From the NCBI GenBank assembly GCA_041663285.1, contig JBAZSP010000002.1, forward strand, positions 1 to 59,152: a stretch of DNA of 59,152 nucleotides, written 5' to 3'. The DNA is from UBA1435 sp041663285 (lineage in GTDB: Bacteria > Patescibacteriota > Microgenomatia > UBA12405). The notes under the pieces were generated by a model. It searched no databases. It worked only from the letters and a program-made list of their open reading frames with translations, and was not told the origin of the DNA. The translations under genes were made by a program, and so were the position numbers. Below, in pieces: positions 51,453 through 59,152 of the stretch; position 1 is the first letter of the stretch; each line of letters begins with the position of its first letter.

Positions 51453-51488
51453 TCAGGCAACCAAAAGAAGAAGAGTTAAGGTAAACAT
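51453..51488 (-). CDS. Leucine-rich leader peptide of leuS
   Basis: ATG at 51488 opens an 11-codon frame reading M-F-T-L-T-L-L-L-L-V-A followed by TGA (51455-51453). Five of eleven residues are Leu, with codons TTA, CTT, CTT, CTT, TTG. The stop codon is 3 bp from the antiterminator segment, so a ribosome reaching it would cover that segment, while one stalled at the Leu codons would leave it free. This is the classic attenuation geometry. No Shine-Dalgarno site is obvious. Confidence 0.78.
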   Translation of the reverse strand: MFTLTLLLLVA

Positions 51489-51635
51489 AAGCCATTTTAC
51501 CACATCGCCCTTTTTGTGTTACAAATATATTAGAATGCTCTTACAATTTATTTTTGGTCTCATTAGTCTCTCCATCATCCCATTTTTGACTTTGTCCCTC
51601 CCCCTACCAGTCTTCGTCGTTTAGACTCCTTTACT

Positions 51636-52070
51636 TTGAGCCACGAACTTAAAAGCTGTCACCATTCCTGGTTTGGTTGTGTACTTCTTCTTGTTGGCGG
51701 TATTTCTACTAGTTTTTTCTTCTTTTTTATGCCAGTCAATACCTATCCTGACGAGTTTCATTTTATAATTATGCTTTTCTTTTCATTTATCATTTTAACA
51801 GCCGCTACCTTATATTATCCCGATTCTTGGTTTCATTTTCTATTTGCTGGAATTACTGCTCTGGCTCTTTACCTGCTAGCAATCTTTGTCAGCCTTGTTA
51901 TTTTAATATTTATCCCTCTGTCCGGGTCAGTTGGACTGTTGATTCTTTTTTTGGGTTTAATTGCTTTCTTTTCTTACCAGTTACTCCGCCGCTTTTCGGT
52001 TACCGGCGTCACCGAATGGATATTTATTTTCACTCTTTCAGTCTGGTCGGTACTTTATTTTATTTTCTAA
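51636..52070 (+). CDS. Small multi-pass membrane protein
   Basis: Not recognised. About 144 residues with four to five hydrophobic helices. The start is TTG at 51636, since no ATG lies in frame before the first helix; this start is uncertain. The gene stands alone between leuS (divergent) and the FtsX-type permease (convergent). Confidence 0.55.
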   Translation: MSHELKSCHHSWFGCVLLLVGGISTSFFFFFMPVNTYPDEFHFIIMLFFSFIILTAATLYYPDSWFHFLFAGITALALYLLAIFVSLVILIFIPLSGSVGLLILFLGLIAFFSYQLLRRFSVTGVTEWIFIFTLSVWSVLYFIF

Positions 52071-52138
52071 ACCCCTTAGGTAACTCAAACCGCCTAGTCT
52101 ACCAAGCTACCTAATCCTAATGTCCTCTCCTTACTCTT

Positions 52139-52330
52139 GTCCACCGAAGCTTTAGCGTAGGTAGGATCACCTGTCCCGATCGAAGCATCGGGAAAGGAGG
52201 GGCTAGGGGTGGATTTCTTAATTAAAAATTAGAATTTAGAAATTTTGAATTTGTTTAGAGTTTAGATATTAGGATTTAGAATTTAGAACTTAGGATTTAG
52301 AGCTTAAATGCTATTCATGAATCCTGAATC
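52139..52330. repeat. Mixed intergenic repeats downstream of the ABC permease gene
   Basis: Three repeat types follow one another: a GAAGCTTTAGCGTAGGT palindrome (52140-52166), a CCCGAT/ATCGGG hairpin (52174-52191), and an AT-rich TTAGAATTTAGAAATTTTG series (about 52215-52305). No gene is present. Confidence 0.75.
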
Positions 52331-52337
52331 AAAGTCG

Positions 52338-54413
52338 TTATTCGTACCTTAACGCATTCAAAGCCGAAATCGCTCTGGCCCTTTTTGACGGATACCAGCC
52401 CGTAAATATCCCCACCACAAAAGATATCATCATAATAAAAATTACAAAAAATATCGGTAAATAAGTCAAATCTAAAGTAGCTTGCCCTTTCATCACCGAA
52501 ACTAAGCTTAACCCAATCGATACCAATTTGCTTCCCGCATATCCCCCAATCACCCCCAAAGCGCCTCCACCAACCCCCATCATCATTGATTCTGCCAAAA
52601 ATAATTCCCTCACCTCGTCCGATTGCATCCCCATGGCTTTCATTACCCCCACCTCTCTCGTCCTCTCCAATAATGACACCGTCATCGTATTAAACATCCC
52701 CAGTGAGGCCACCGCCAGGGCAATTGTTCCCAATAGCCCCAAAACCAGCCGTAAAGTTTTGAAAATCTTTTCGATTCCCACTACCGTATCCACCGTACTC
52801 GATGTTTTATAACCCATCATCTCCGTTAACCTCCTGGCTTCAGCCAAATCAGCTTCTTTATCCACCAGGATTTTTAGCTGGGAATAATTACTAACTCCTA
52901 ATTTTCTGGCATCACTTAAATGAAAATAAAAATAATTACTGCTGTCATCGTCGATTACTCCCTTTATTAAATATTCAGTTTCTTCTGACTGGGCCCGCCC
53001 TTGCTTGTTAGCTAGTAACGAATCCGGCACAATAAATACTACCGAAAACATTTTTTCGCCCACCTCTTCCAGTTTTAAACCTAACATCTCCATCATTCCG
53101 CTACTAATGTATGCCTCTTTTACCGCTTCCTCCTGAAATTTTATGGTATTAACTTTATTCTTATCATCCTCTTTTTGATTTAATTCTACCCACTCAACTC
53201 CGTTTTTATCGATTGTCGTTGTCTTGGCAAACATCAAGGCCGAGGCCGAGGCCACCTTGGCATCTTCAACCAATGTGGTGTTAATTCCCAACACTTGGTC
53301 GCTCCTTTCTTTTATTCCCTCCAAATACTCAGTTAAGCTTTCTGCCTTAAACAATTTTCGGCTGTCCCCGTCAATTATCAGATCGTCCAGTCTCAAGTAC
53401 CCAACTGCCCATTTTTGCTTGCCTATACCATCTACTTCCGGAGCCGCCCCATCTTCAGTCATTCTCCACAAAGGAACTTTAGCCTTCATCCACTTGGAAT
53501 ATTCCTGATCCAAATATACATCTTTGCCGTCTACTTGCTCCTGACTGTCGTATTTTTCCCCCCAAACTTCCTCTCCGATATAACCGTTTTCCCTCCGGAT
53601 CACTACTCCCACCGGCTTTCCTTGGTTTTTACCCTCGCTGTATATTATCGCGTTACTACCTTGTTTTACATTAAACTTAACTACTCCCTTATCTACTTTT
53701 TCTCCATTCACTGCAAAGCTCACTTCTTCAGTCTCCCCCAAAATTTTCTCCGAGCCAGGAATCATCGCTTCCTCATCCATATTTTTGAACTTCTCCTTGG
53801 TCAAATAACCCACCCCTGTAATCTGCAAATATCTGGCATCAACTCCAAACGACATTACGTCCAGCACCGAATTATTAAATTTTACTTTAGCCACCATCGA
53901 CACAATCGGCAGAACCTCCTTCACTCCATTAAAAGTTTGGATTTTCCCAATTGCCACTTCGTTCATTTTGCTTAATGATGCCTTTACCAAACTAACATCG
54001 GCCATCTTTAATTCATTCAACTTAGCTACCCGGGATATCACCAGTTTTTCCAGCCCGTATCCCACTGACACCAAAAACACAATTGCTCCTACCCCTAATG
54101 CCACTCCGCCTATAGTCACTATCGACCTGGCACTTCTCGACCTCATGTTTTCCAAAGCCAACTCAACTAAATAAGCCCGAGAGATTTGGCCACCCCGATC
54201 GTAGTCCATCCAGAATATCATTTTGTCGACCAGCTTCATCAAAAGCTGCCCTCCCAACAGTCTAAAACCCTTGCCGGCAATCTTTAGTTCGATTAAAAAA
54301 TTCAGTATCTGACGGAAGATAATCAGGCACAACACAAAAATAAAAATAATATTGAAATATATTAAACATCCCCAATTTTTAACTGTTTCCACCATGCGAT
54401 TAATTTTTCTCAT
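52338..54413 (-). CDS. ABC transporter permease, FtsX/MacB family
   Basis: A 691-residue membrane protein. The N-terminus adds one extra helix (about residues 15-40); the MacB/LolC-type core helix follows near 95-117, then a large extracytoplasmic domain (about 125-560) and three C-terminal helices making the FtsX domain, ending with the typical Y-P-S-K-R-A-R-A-I-S-A-L-N-A-L-R-Y-E. With the ATPase it would form a mechanotransmission-type machine that drives envelope processes or exports a substrate rather than pumping through the membrane. It overlaps the ATPase gene by 14 bp. Confidence 0.9.
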   Translation of the reverse strand: MRKINRMVETVKNWGCLIYFNIIFIFVLCLIIFRQILNFLIELKIAGKGFRLLGGQLLMKLVDKMIFWMDYDRGGQISRAYLVELALENMRSRSARSIVTIGGVALGVGAIVFLVSVGYGLEKLVISRVAKLNELKMADVSLVKASLSKMNEVAIGKIQTFNGVKEVLPIVSMVAKVKFNNSVLDVMSFGVDARYLQITGVGYLTKEKFKNMDEEAMIPGSEKILGETEEVSFAVNGEKVDKGVVKFNVKQGSNAIIYSEGKNQGKPVGVVIRRENGYIGEEVWGEKYDSQEQVDGKDVYLDQEYSKWMKAKVPLWRMTEDGAAPEVDGIGKQKWAVGYLRLDDLIIDGDSRKLFKAESLTEYLEGIKERSDQVLGINTTLVEDAKVASASALMFAKTTTIDKNGVEWVELNQKEDDKNKVNTIKFQEEAVKEAYISSGMMEMLGLKLEEVGEKMFSVVFIVPDSLLANKQGRAQSEETEYLIKGVIDDDSSNYFYFHLSDARKLGVSNYSQLKILVDKEADLAEARRLTEMMGYKTSSTVDTVVGIEKIFKTLRLVLGLLGTIALAVASLGMFNTMTVSLLERTREVGVMKAMGMQSDEVRELFLAESMMMGVGGGALGVIGGYAGSKLVSIGLSLVSVMKGQATLDLTYLPIFFVIFIMMISFVVGIFTGWYPSKRARAISALNALRYE

Positions 54414-55179
54414 GAGCTTTTTTTTGAATTGTCATTTTAGTTCTTGACCCTTTCTTGCCGACCAAATTTCCTGACACTTTTTTTACCTCTTTTCCGGTGA
54501 TTTCTTCCACCAACTCGCCGTCAATTATATGAACCAATTTTGTCGCATACCGTAAATACTCCAAATCATGGGTTACCATCAGAATCGTTTTACCTTGATC
54601 CTGATTAAGCTTGACTAATAACTGCATCAATTGATCTCCTGATACCGTATCCAGATTCCCGGTCGGCTCATCAGCTACCAACATTATCGGATCGATAGTC
54701 AGAGCCCTGGCCAATCCCACCCTTTGCTGTTGGCCTGAAGACAGCTCTGACGGATGCTGGTCAGCCAGCTTTTCAAGGCCCAATTCTCTCAACACCTGAA
54801 GGGATCTTTGGTTGGCCATCTCCTTGTTGATACCTTTAAGTCGATTAGGAAAACTGACGTTCTTTAACACGTTTAAAGATTTTATCCATATTGATTGCTG
54901 AAATACCACCCCCACCCTTTCCTTGCGAAACCTGACAATTTGATCCTCATTCATCGAATATAAATCCCTACCATCAAATATCACTCTCCCCGACGTTGGC
55001 GCCTCCATTCCCAAAACTGTATGGAGCAGTGTTGATTTACCACAGCCCGACGGTCCAAATACTATTACAAATTCTCCGATTTCGATTTTTAAATTAAAAT
55101 TTTTCAGCACCGGCACCAGCTGACCCCCTACTTTAAAACTCTTATTTAAATCGTTAACTTCCAGTATTGTCTTGGTCAC
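54400..55179 (-). CDS. ABC transporter ATP-binding protein, LolD/MacB type
   Basis: A 259-residue ATPase with Walker A G-P-S-G-C-G-K-S-T (residues about 42-50), signature L-S-S-G-Q-Q-Q-R near 140-147, Walker B M-L-V-A-D-E-P-T-G near 159-167 and the switch His in V-T-H-D near 197. A basic C-terminal extension of about 30 residues is unusual. Overlaps its permease by 14 bp and the upstream surface-protein gene by 4 bp (ATGA). Confidence 0.95.
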   Translation of the reverse strand: MTKTILEVNDLNKSFKVGGQLVPVLKNFNLKIEIGEFVIVFGPSGCGKSTLLHTVLGMEAPTSGRVIFDGRDLYSMNEDQIVRFRKERVGVVFQQSIWIKSLNVLKNVSFPNRLKGINKEMANQRSLQVLRELGLEKLADQHPSELSSGQQQRVGLARALTIDPIMLVADEPTGNLDTVSGDQLMQLLVKLNQDQGKTILMVTHDLEYLRYATKLVHIIDGELVEEITGKEVKKVSGNLVGKKGSRTKMTIQKKAHEKN

Positions 55180-58100
55180 TTTACCATTTCGTTTAAACTT
55201 GTAAAAAACCGGAAACTTTTAGACAGATTATCCACCACAATATCCATGGCCGACCTAGTCGACTTAGGAGTAATAATTACATTATCATAAGAATTGGCCT
55301 CATTGCCCACCCTATCTCTGGCCATAACCCTCAAGTGATATACCTGATTCGGCCGTAAATCTGGTATTGTTACCGTGTGATTGGTATTTAACGCCTTATC
55401 TTCTTGAGATCGGTTGGCATATTCGCTTCCGGTTCCTTCCCCAAACTCTATTTGAGCTGTTGCCGGCTCATCGGTATCCCAATAAACCGTTATTTGAGCC
55501 GTCGTCTCTTCTCCGGCACCCGTCACCGTCGCCTCGACTTCCAGGTTCTGAATTGTTGGCGGCCTCATATCTTCCGAAGTCTTAAATCTCTTCTCTTCGG
55601 CCCTACTCGAATTCCCGGCCATATCCTTCCCTTTTACCAGGATTATATAATCCGTATTATCGTCCAAGTCTTTAACTACCATCTCATGCAGCTTGCTCAA
55701 TGTTAGCTCCACCTGGTCCTTTATCATTTCCGGCCTTCCCACCGGATAGTAGCTGACAATCGAGCTGATTCCGGTATTTGAATCCCACGCTATTCTGATT
55801 GTGGCTGTCGACATTCCCTTTACCTGTTGGATTTTGATATTCTCCACCTTCGGCATCGGCAAAGTTTCAAAGACATAATCATCACTGTTAAAAACATTTG
55901 ATTCTTCGTCTTCCGCCGCTATCTGCAAATGATACTCTTCACCTTCGTCCAGATCCTCCAATTTAACCGTGTAGTCCGATTCACTCGTTGATGTCGCCAG
56001 GCTCTCGGTCATCCCATAGGCAGTCGTCTTCCCGTATTTTACTGTCGCCTTGGATGTGTTCCTCAGGGTGACATTGACATAAGCCGTATACAAACCTATG
56101 TCAGTAATTCTAACTTCAGCCACCGACGGAGCTGAATTAGTCGTAAAACTATATTCCACTGAACTTCCTTGGTTTCCATCTTCATCCGTCCATAGAACCT
56201 TATAATAATATTTTGTTCCTGGATTTAAATTACTCAGACCGATAGAATGTGCCGTCACCTGATCCGAAGATCCAACTTCATTACCATAATTACCACTACT
56301 GGCTCCATATTTTACAAACGAATTCGCCTCCCGACTAGTCGACCAGCTGATAGTCGCCGACTTAGTTTTTACTGTACTACTTGGAGCTGTCGTTAAGTCT
56401 GGTGCTACCAGCCATTTCCCGGTCGGTGTCAAAGACACTGTCGACGACACCACACTATACTGGTTAGTCGAATCATAAGCTTTAACACACAAATAATACA
56501 TTTGTGAGCTCAGCGCCGTCCCCCCGATATCCGCTACCACACATGTCGTCCCTCCGGTCGTCCCCGCCAGACTGAATTTGGAAAAATCAGTCTCACAGCT
56601 AGCTAATGTACTGGAGATATAAACTGCGTAACCAGCAAATCCCGTTCCCAAATTACTTGGTGGATCCCAAGTTAGCCCGACTTTATATTGCTTAGTTGCC
56701 CTGATGGAGTTATCAAAGGTTTCCAGGTTTCGAGGTATACCCGGCGCCGAAGTGTCTGCCGTAAAATCCACCGAAGCATAAGCATCGTAATTCACATTCC
56801 CCGCCTCGTCCACCGCCACAAGATACAATACATTTTTCCCCTTGACCGTGGCATAAGGACCACTGCTTAAGCTGTTGGTTATCACCGCGGTGTAGTTAGT
56901 TGCCGATGGTACGGTATTTACTGAATAGCGATACTCTGAAATAGATCCTTTGTAGCTCTCCGGCTCATCCCAGCTAAAGGAAAAAGAATTGGCGGTATTG
57001 TAGCTAATTCCCACTGCCAAGTTTCTTGGAGCTGATGGCGCCGATCCGTTGTAATAATATGATAGTTGGGTATAGTCGGATTCATTGCCTGCGTTATCAA
57101 TGCCTTTTATGTAAAAAGTGTTGACTCCGTCCTGATAAGCCTCAACCGCTGTCAACTGAGTGCCAGCTGTAAACTGGTCGTTAGCAAAAGGGCTCGTTCC
57201 ACCGGCTCCGGTCTTGTATTTATAGCCCAAAAATCCAGAGGTGGTATTGCCCACATCGCTGGCTGCCATCCAGTAAACCGTAAAGTTATTAATCGAAGTA
57301 TAGGATCTGGGATTGACCGAAACCGAAACCGGAGCACTTGGTAACACCCCATCATATTTGTAAGTAAACATTGTCCCGGCCGCGCTGATATTGCCTGAAT
57401 TATCCTTAGTCTGTAATCTTAAATAATACGTTAACCCGTCTGCCAGACTACACTCCGACCAACCACCACTACCCACCCGCGAGCTAGTCCCACTGGCTAC
57501 ATAGGCATAACAGTCGTCAGCGCTATTCTCCGTCGGCGTCGCCCCTACCTCTGAAGTTAATAGCACATAATACCCGGCTACTCCTGACGCCGACCTACCT
57601 TCGACCTCTGTGTCCACCCCGATTTCCCAAACAAATGACGGCGTGGCATAGTTATACCAATTGTTTGTTGTTAAAACTGTCGTCCCCACCGATGTCGAAT
57701 ATCCGATTACTCCGGCAGCACTTGGATTAGTCGGCGGATCGGAGTCCTCAACATAGGTTAAAGTAATTCCCGAAACCACCGGCGTCTCGCTCTGAATACT
57801 ATTACTGGCCAAAAGCGCTTTCCATTGTAAATAGCGTCTTGGATCAGAGGCGATACTGGTCCCAACCGCCTGAGCCCAATTCCCCCACGCCAGATTATCG
57901 GCCGATGTCCGGGTAAAATATTGGATTGAGCTCCCTTCGGGGGCCGTAGCCGAAGTTACAAAAGCGGAGGTCCCCCAAAGCCCATTAGCACTCAAGTCCA
58001 TTACTGGGCTAATATACGTTCCGCTGCTATTGTATCTCGCCATCTCCTCACTCCCGTCCTGTTGATTTATCAAACCGCCCCAGTACAGGTCACTAATTTG

Positions 58101-59152
58101 TCTTTGTGTTAAAGCCGTATTGTATATTTTAAAATTCGAGATAACCGAATTAGCACTACCATAAGATGAATAACCCAACAATAGCGAGGTAGGAGAGGCA
58201 GTAATATTGTAATAAGTACTATTGCTAATCACTTCTTCACCGTTTACATATAATTTCTTTAAAGCCGCATCCACGTCCCAAGTTGCTGTTATGGCGTACC
58301 ATTGGCCTGTTGCCCAGCTGGATATTACATACGAATCGCTATCATTTCCCTCGGCGTTTTCTGGCTGGTCAAAATAAATAATGCCATTGCTGTTGGTATG
58401 TTTCACCAATCTTAGGGCATTGTTGTTTAATGAAAACAAATTACCGTTAGTCTTTCCCGGCGGATGGGTCAATTTTATCCAAAAGCTAACCGTTCCCCTA
58501 TCTTCATTAAAATTACCTGCAGCCCCATATATCAGATTACCCAATGCTCTCTCCGAAGCCGAAGTGTTTTCAGTTCCATTCCAGCTGTAACCGTTGCCTA
58601 AACTCCCATCTGCATAAGTCGTCGGAAAGCTTTTCCTTTCCAGCTGCATCCCATCAACATAGACCGTCTTGCCCGACTTAACCTGAATTCCGAAAGACCT
58701 AGTCTCACCCGCCCCGGTTACTACTCCATTCAATCTCCACCATCCTCCGCCCTGATCGGTGTAAGTTGTCCCGATTCCGGTTGCTCCAACACTTAATTGG
58801 GCAATACTCGACGACATCGTCCCTCCGATATTCCCAGTCGTTCCATCGTAAACATATGCTGACAGCATATAGCTAGCCGTAGTACCCAGATTTAAATTTA
58901 CAGCCAGTTCATCCTCATACCCGCTGTTAATTAATTTGATTGAATTGCTACCAAATTTATAATATGGCACCGAAGAGTTAGCTGACGGTGCCAAGGCTGT
59001 AAAGCTATTAAAGTTACAATCGTATTGATTAACTCCCGATGCGTCTGATCCAAAATAGGCTGTCACTGGTACTGTCCCAAATGTCAATCCTACTCCGATG
59101 TTAGCTGTCGCCACATAGTTGTCGCTGACTTTTAAAGTTAATATCCCGCTAC
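55176..59152 (-). CDS. Large surface protein with LamG-like and fibronectin III domains, N-terminus outside window
   Basis: The frame is open through the window edge, so the start is missing; at least 1,325 residues are encoded. A laminin-G/concanavalin-like domain lies about 200-345 residues from the GTG at 59114, followed by at least six fibronectin III-like modules, some with the purple-acid-phosphatase-type pattern (Y-G-x-x-x-x-Y-G). The last 90 residues end in a short hydrophobic segment, V-D-N-L-S-K-S-F-R-F-F. It is rich in Ser, Thr and Gly with almost no Lys in the LamG part, as for an exported adhesin. It overlaps the ABC ATPase gene by 4 bp, so the transporter may serve this protein. 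Confidence 0.85.
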   Translation of the reverse strand, partial: SGILTLKVSDNYVATANIGVGLTFGTVPVTAYFGSDASGVNQYDCNFNSFTALAPSANSSVPYYKFGSNSIKLINSGYEDELAVNLNLGTTASYMLSAYVYDGTTGNIGGTMSSSIAQLSVGATGIGTTYTDQGGGWWRLNGVVTGAGETRSFGIQVKSGKTVYVDGMQLERKSFPTTYADGSLGNGYSWNGTENTSASERALGNLIYGAAGNFNEDRGTVSFWIKLTHPPGKTNGNLFSLNNNALRLVKHTNSNGIIYFDQPENAEGNDSDSYVISSWATGQWYAITATWDVDAALKKLYVNGEEVISNSTYYNITASPTSLLLGYSSYGSANSVISNFKIYNTALTQRQISDLYWGGLINQQDGSEEMARYNSSGTYISPVMDLSANGLWGTSAFVTSATAPEGSSIQYFTRTSADNLAWGNWAQAVGTSIASDPRRYLQWKALLASNSIQSETPVVSGITLTYVEDSDPPTNPSAAGVIGYSTSVGTTVLTTNNWYNYATPSFVWEIGVDTEVEGRSASGVAGYYVLLTSEVGATPTENSADDCYAYVASGTSSRVGSGGWSECSLADGLTYYLRLQTKDNSGNISAAGTMFTYKYDGVLPSAPVSVSVNPRSYTSINNFTVYWMAASDVGNTTSGFLGYKYKTGAGGTSPFANDQFTAGTQLTAVEAYQDGVNTFYIKGIDNAGNESDYTQLSYYYNGSAPSAPRNLAVGISYNTANSFSFSWDEPESYKGSISEYRYSVNTVPSATNYTAVITNSLSSGPYATVKGKNVLYLVAVDEAGNVNYDAYASVDFTADTSAPGIPRNLETFDNSIRATKQYKVGLTWDPPSNLGTGFAGYAVYISSTLASCETDFSKFSLAGTTGGTTCVVADIGGTALSSQMYYLCVKAYDSTNQYSVVSSTVSLTPTGKWLVAPDLTTAPSSTVKTKSATISWSTSREANSFVKYGASSGNYGNEVGSSDQVTAHSIGLSNLNPGTKYYYKVLWTDEDGNQGSSVEYSFTTNSAPSVAEVRITDIGLYTAYVNVTLRNTSKATVKYGKTTAYGMTESLATSTSESDYTVKLEDLDEGEEYHLQIAAEDEESNVFNSDDYVFETLPMPKVENIKIQQVKGMSTATIRIAWDSNTGISSIVSYYPVGRPEMIKDQVELTLSKLHEMVVKDLDDNTDYIILVKGKDMAGNSSRAEEKRFKTSEDMRPPTIQNLEVEATVTGAGEETTAQITVYWDTDEPATAQIEFGEGTGSEYANRSQEDKALNTNHTVTIPDLRPNQVYHLRVMARDRVGNEANSYDNVIITPKSTRSAMDIVVDNLSKSFRFFTSLNEMVK

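Noticed and set aside
51386..51540. T-box riboswitch before leuS
   Set aside because: No conserved T-box sequence or specifier-loop architecture is visible; the leader peptide and competing stems explain the region better.

Overview
The window reads as a chromosomal segment of a Candidate Phyla Radiation (Patescibacteria) bacterium, most likely of the Microgenomates type. This is an inference. It rests on small genes packed on both strands, very few Shine-Dalgarno sites, many promoters whose -10 box lies 5-8 nt before the start codon (leaderless mRNAs), AT-rich TTTGATTTTTGAATTT-type spacers, and short palindromic repeats inside essential genes. No rRNA, CRISPR array, intact insertion sequence or prophage was seen.

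Layout. 1-5.6 kb: minus-strand deoxynucleotide operon nrdR, nrdJ (B12-dependent class II ribonucleotide reductase), a PduO-type cobalamin adenosyltransferase and two unknown genes, behind a near-consensus promoter with two NrdR-box-like sites. 5.6-9.6 kb: acyltransferase, then secE, nusG, rplK and a frameshifted rplA. 9.6-14.7 kb: a probable group II intron fragment, a YegD-like Hsp70, an alpha/beta hydrolase, a MurF-like ligase and ddl. 14.8-23.7 kb: mixed genes including two paralogous Rcl/DNPH1-like nucleotide N-glycosidase-type proteins fused to a ribbon-helix-helix domain, divergent from a radical SAM/SPASM gene; also a frameshifted GAF histidine kinase and an unknown P-loop protein. 23.7-25 kb: rplJ-rplL with a consensus promoter, an L10-leader-like region and an attenuator-like hairpin. 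25-36 kb: pyrG, a ManC-like gene, a 2-hydroxyacid dehydrogenase, ruvB, ruvA and ruvC, with small orphan genes between them, several with their own leaderless promoter. 36-44 kb: murB, wecG/tagA, mreB, a PEGA protein, tRNA-Pro(CGG), tRNA-Arg(CCT) and an M16 protease. 44-48.4 kb: a von Willebrand A surface protein, a GC-rich probably transferred lipoprotein gene and a PIN/RHH toxin-antitoxin pair. 48.4-51.5 kb: leuS, interrupted by one in-frame TAA and by many repeat-derived insertions, preceded by a leader peptide and terminator that look like a leucine attenuator. 51.6-59.2 kb: a membrane protein, then a surface fibronectin-III protein (partial), ABC ATPase and FtsX-type permease operon.

The genes support a small walled cell: peptidoglycan precursor synthesis and shape (MurB, MurF-like, Ddl, MreB), translation, Holliday junction processing (RuvABC) and B12-dependent deoxynucleotide supply. 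The observations most worth following up are the leuS attenuator, the Rcl-RHH pair facing a radical SAM gene, and the families of short palindromes found in frame inside rplA, ruvA, murB and leuS.
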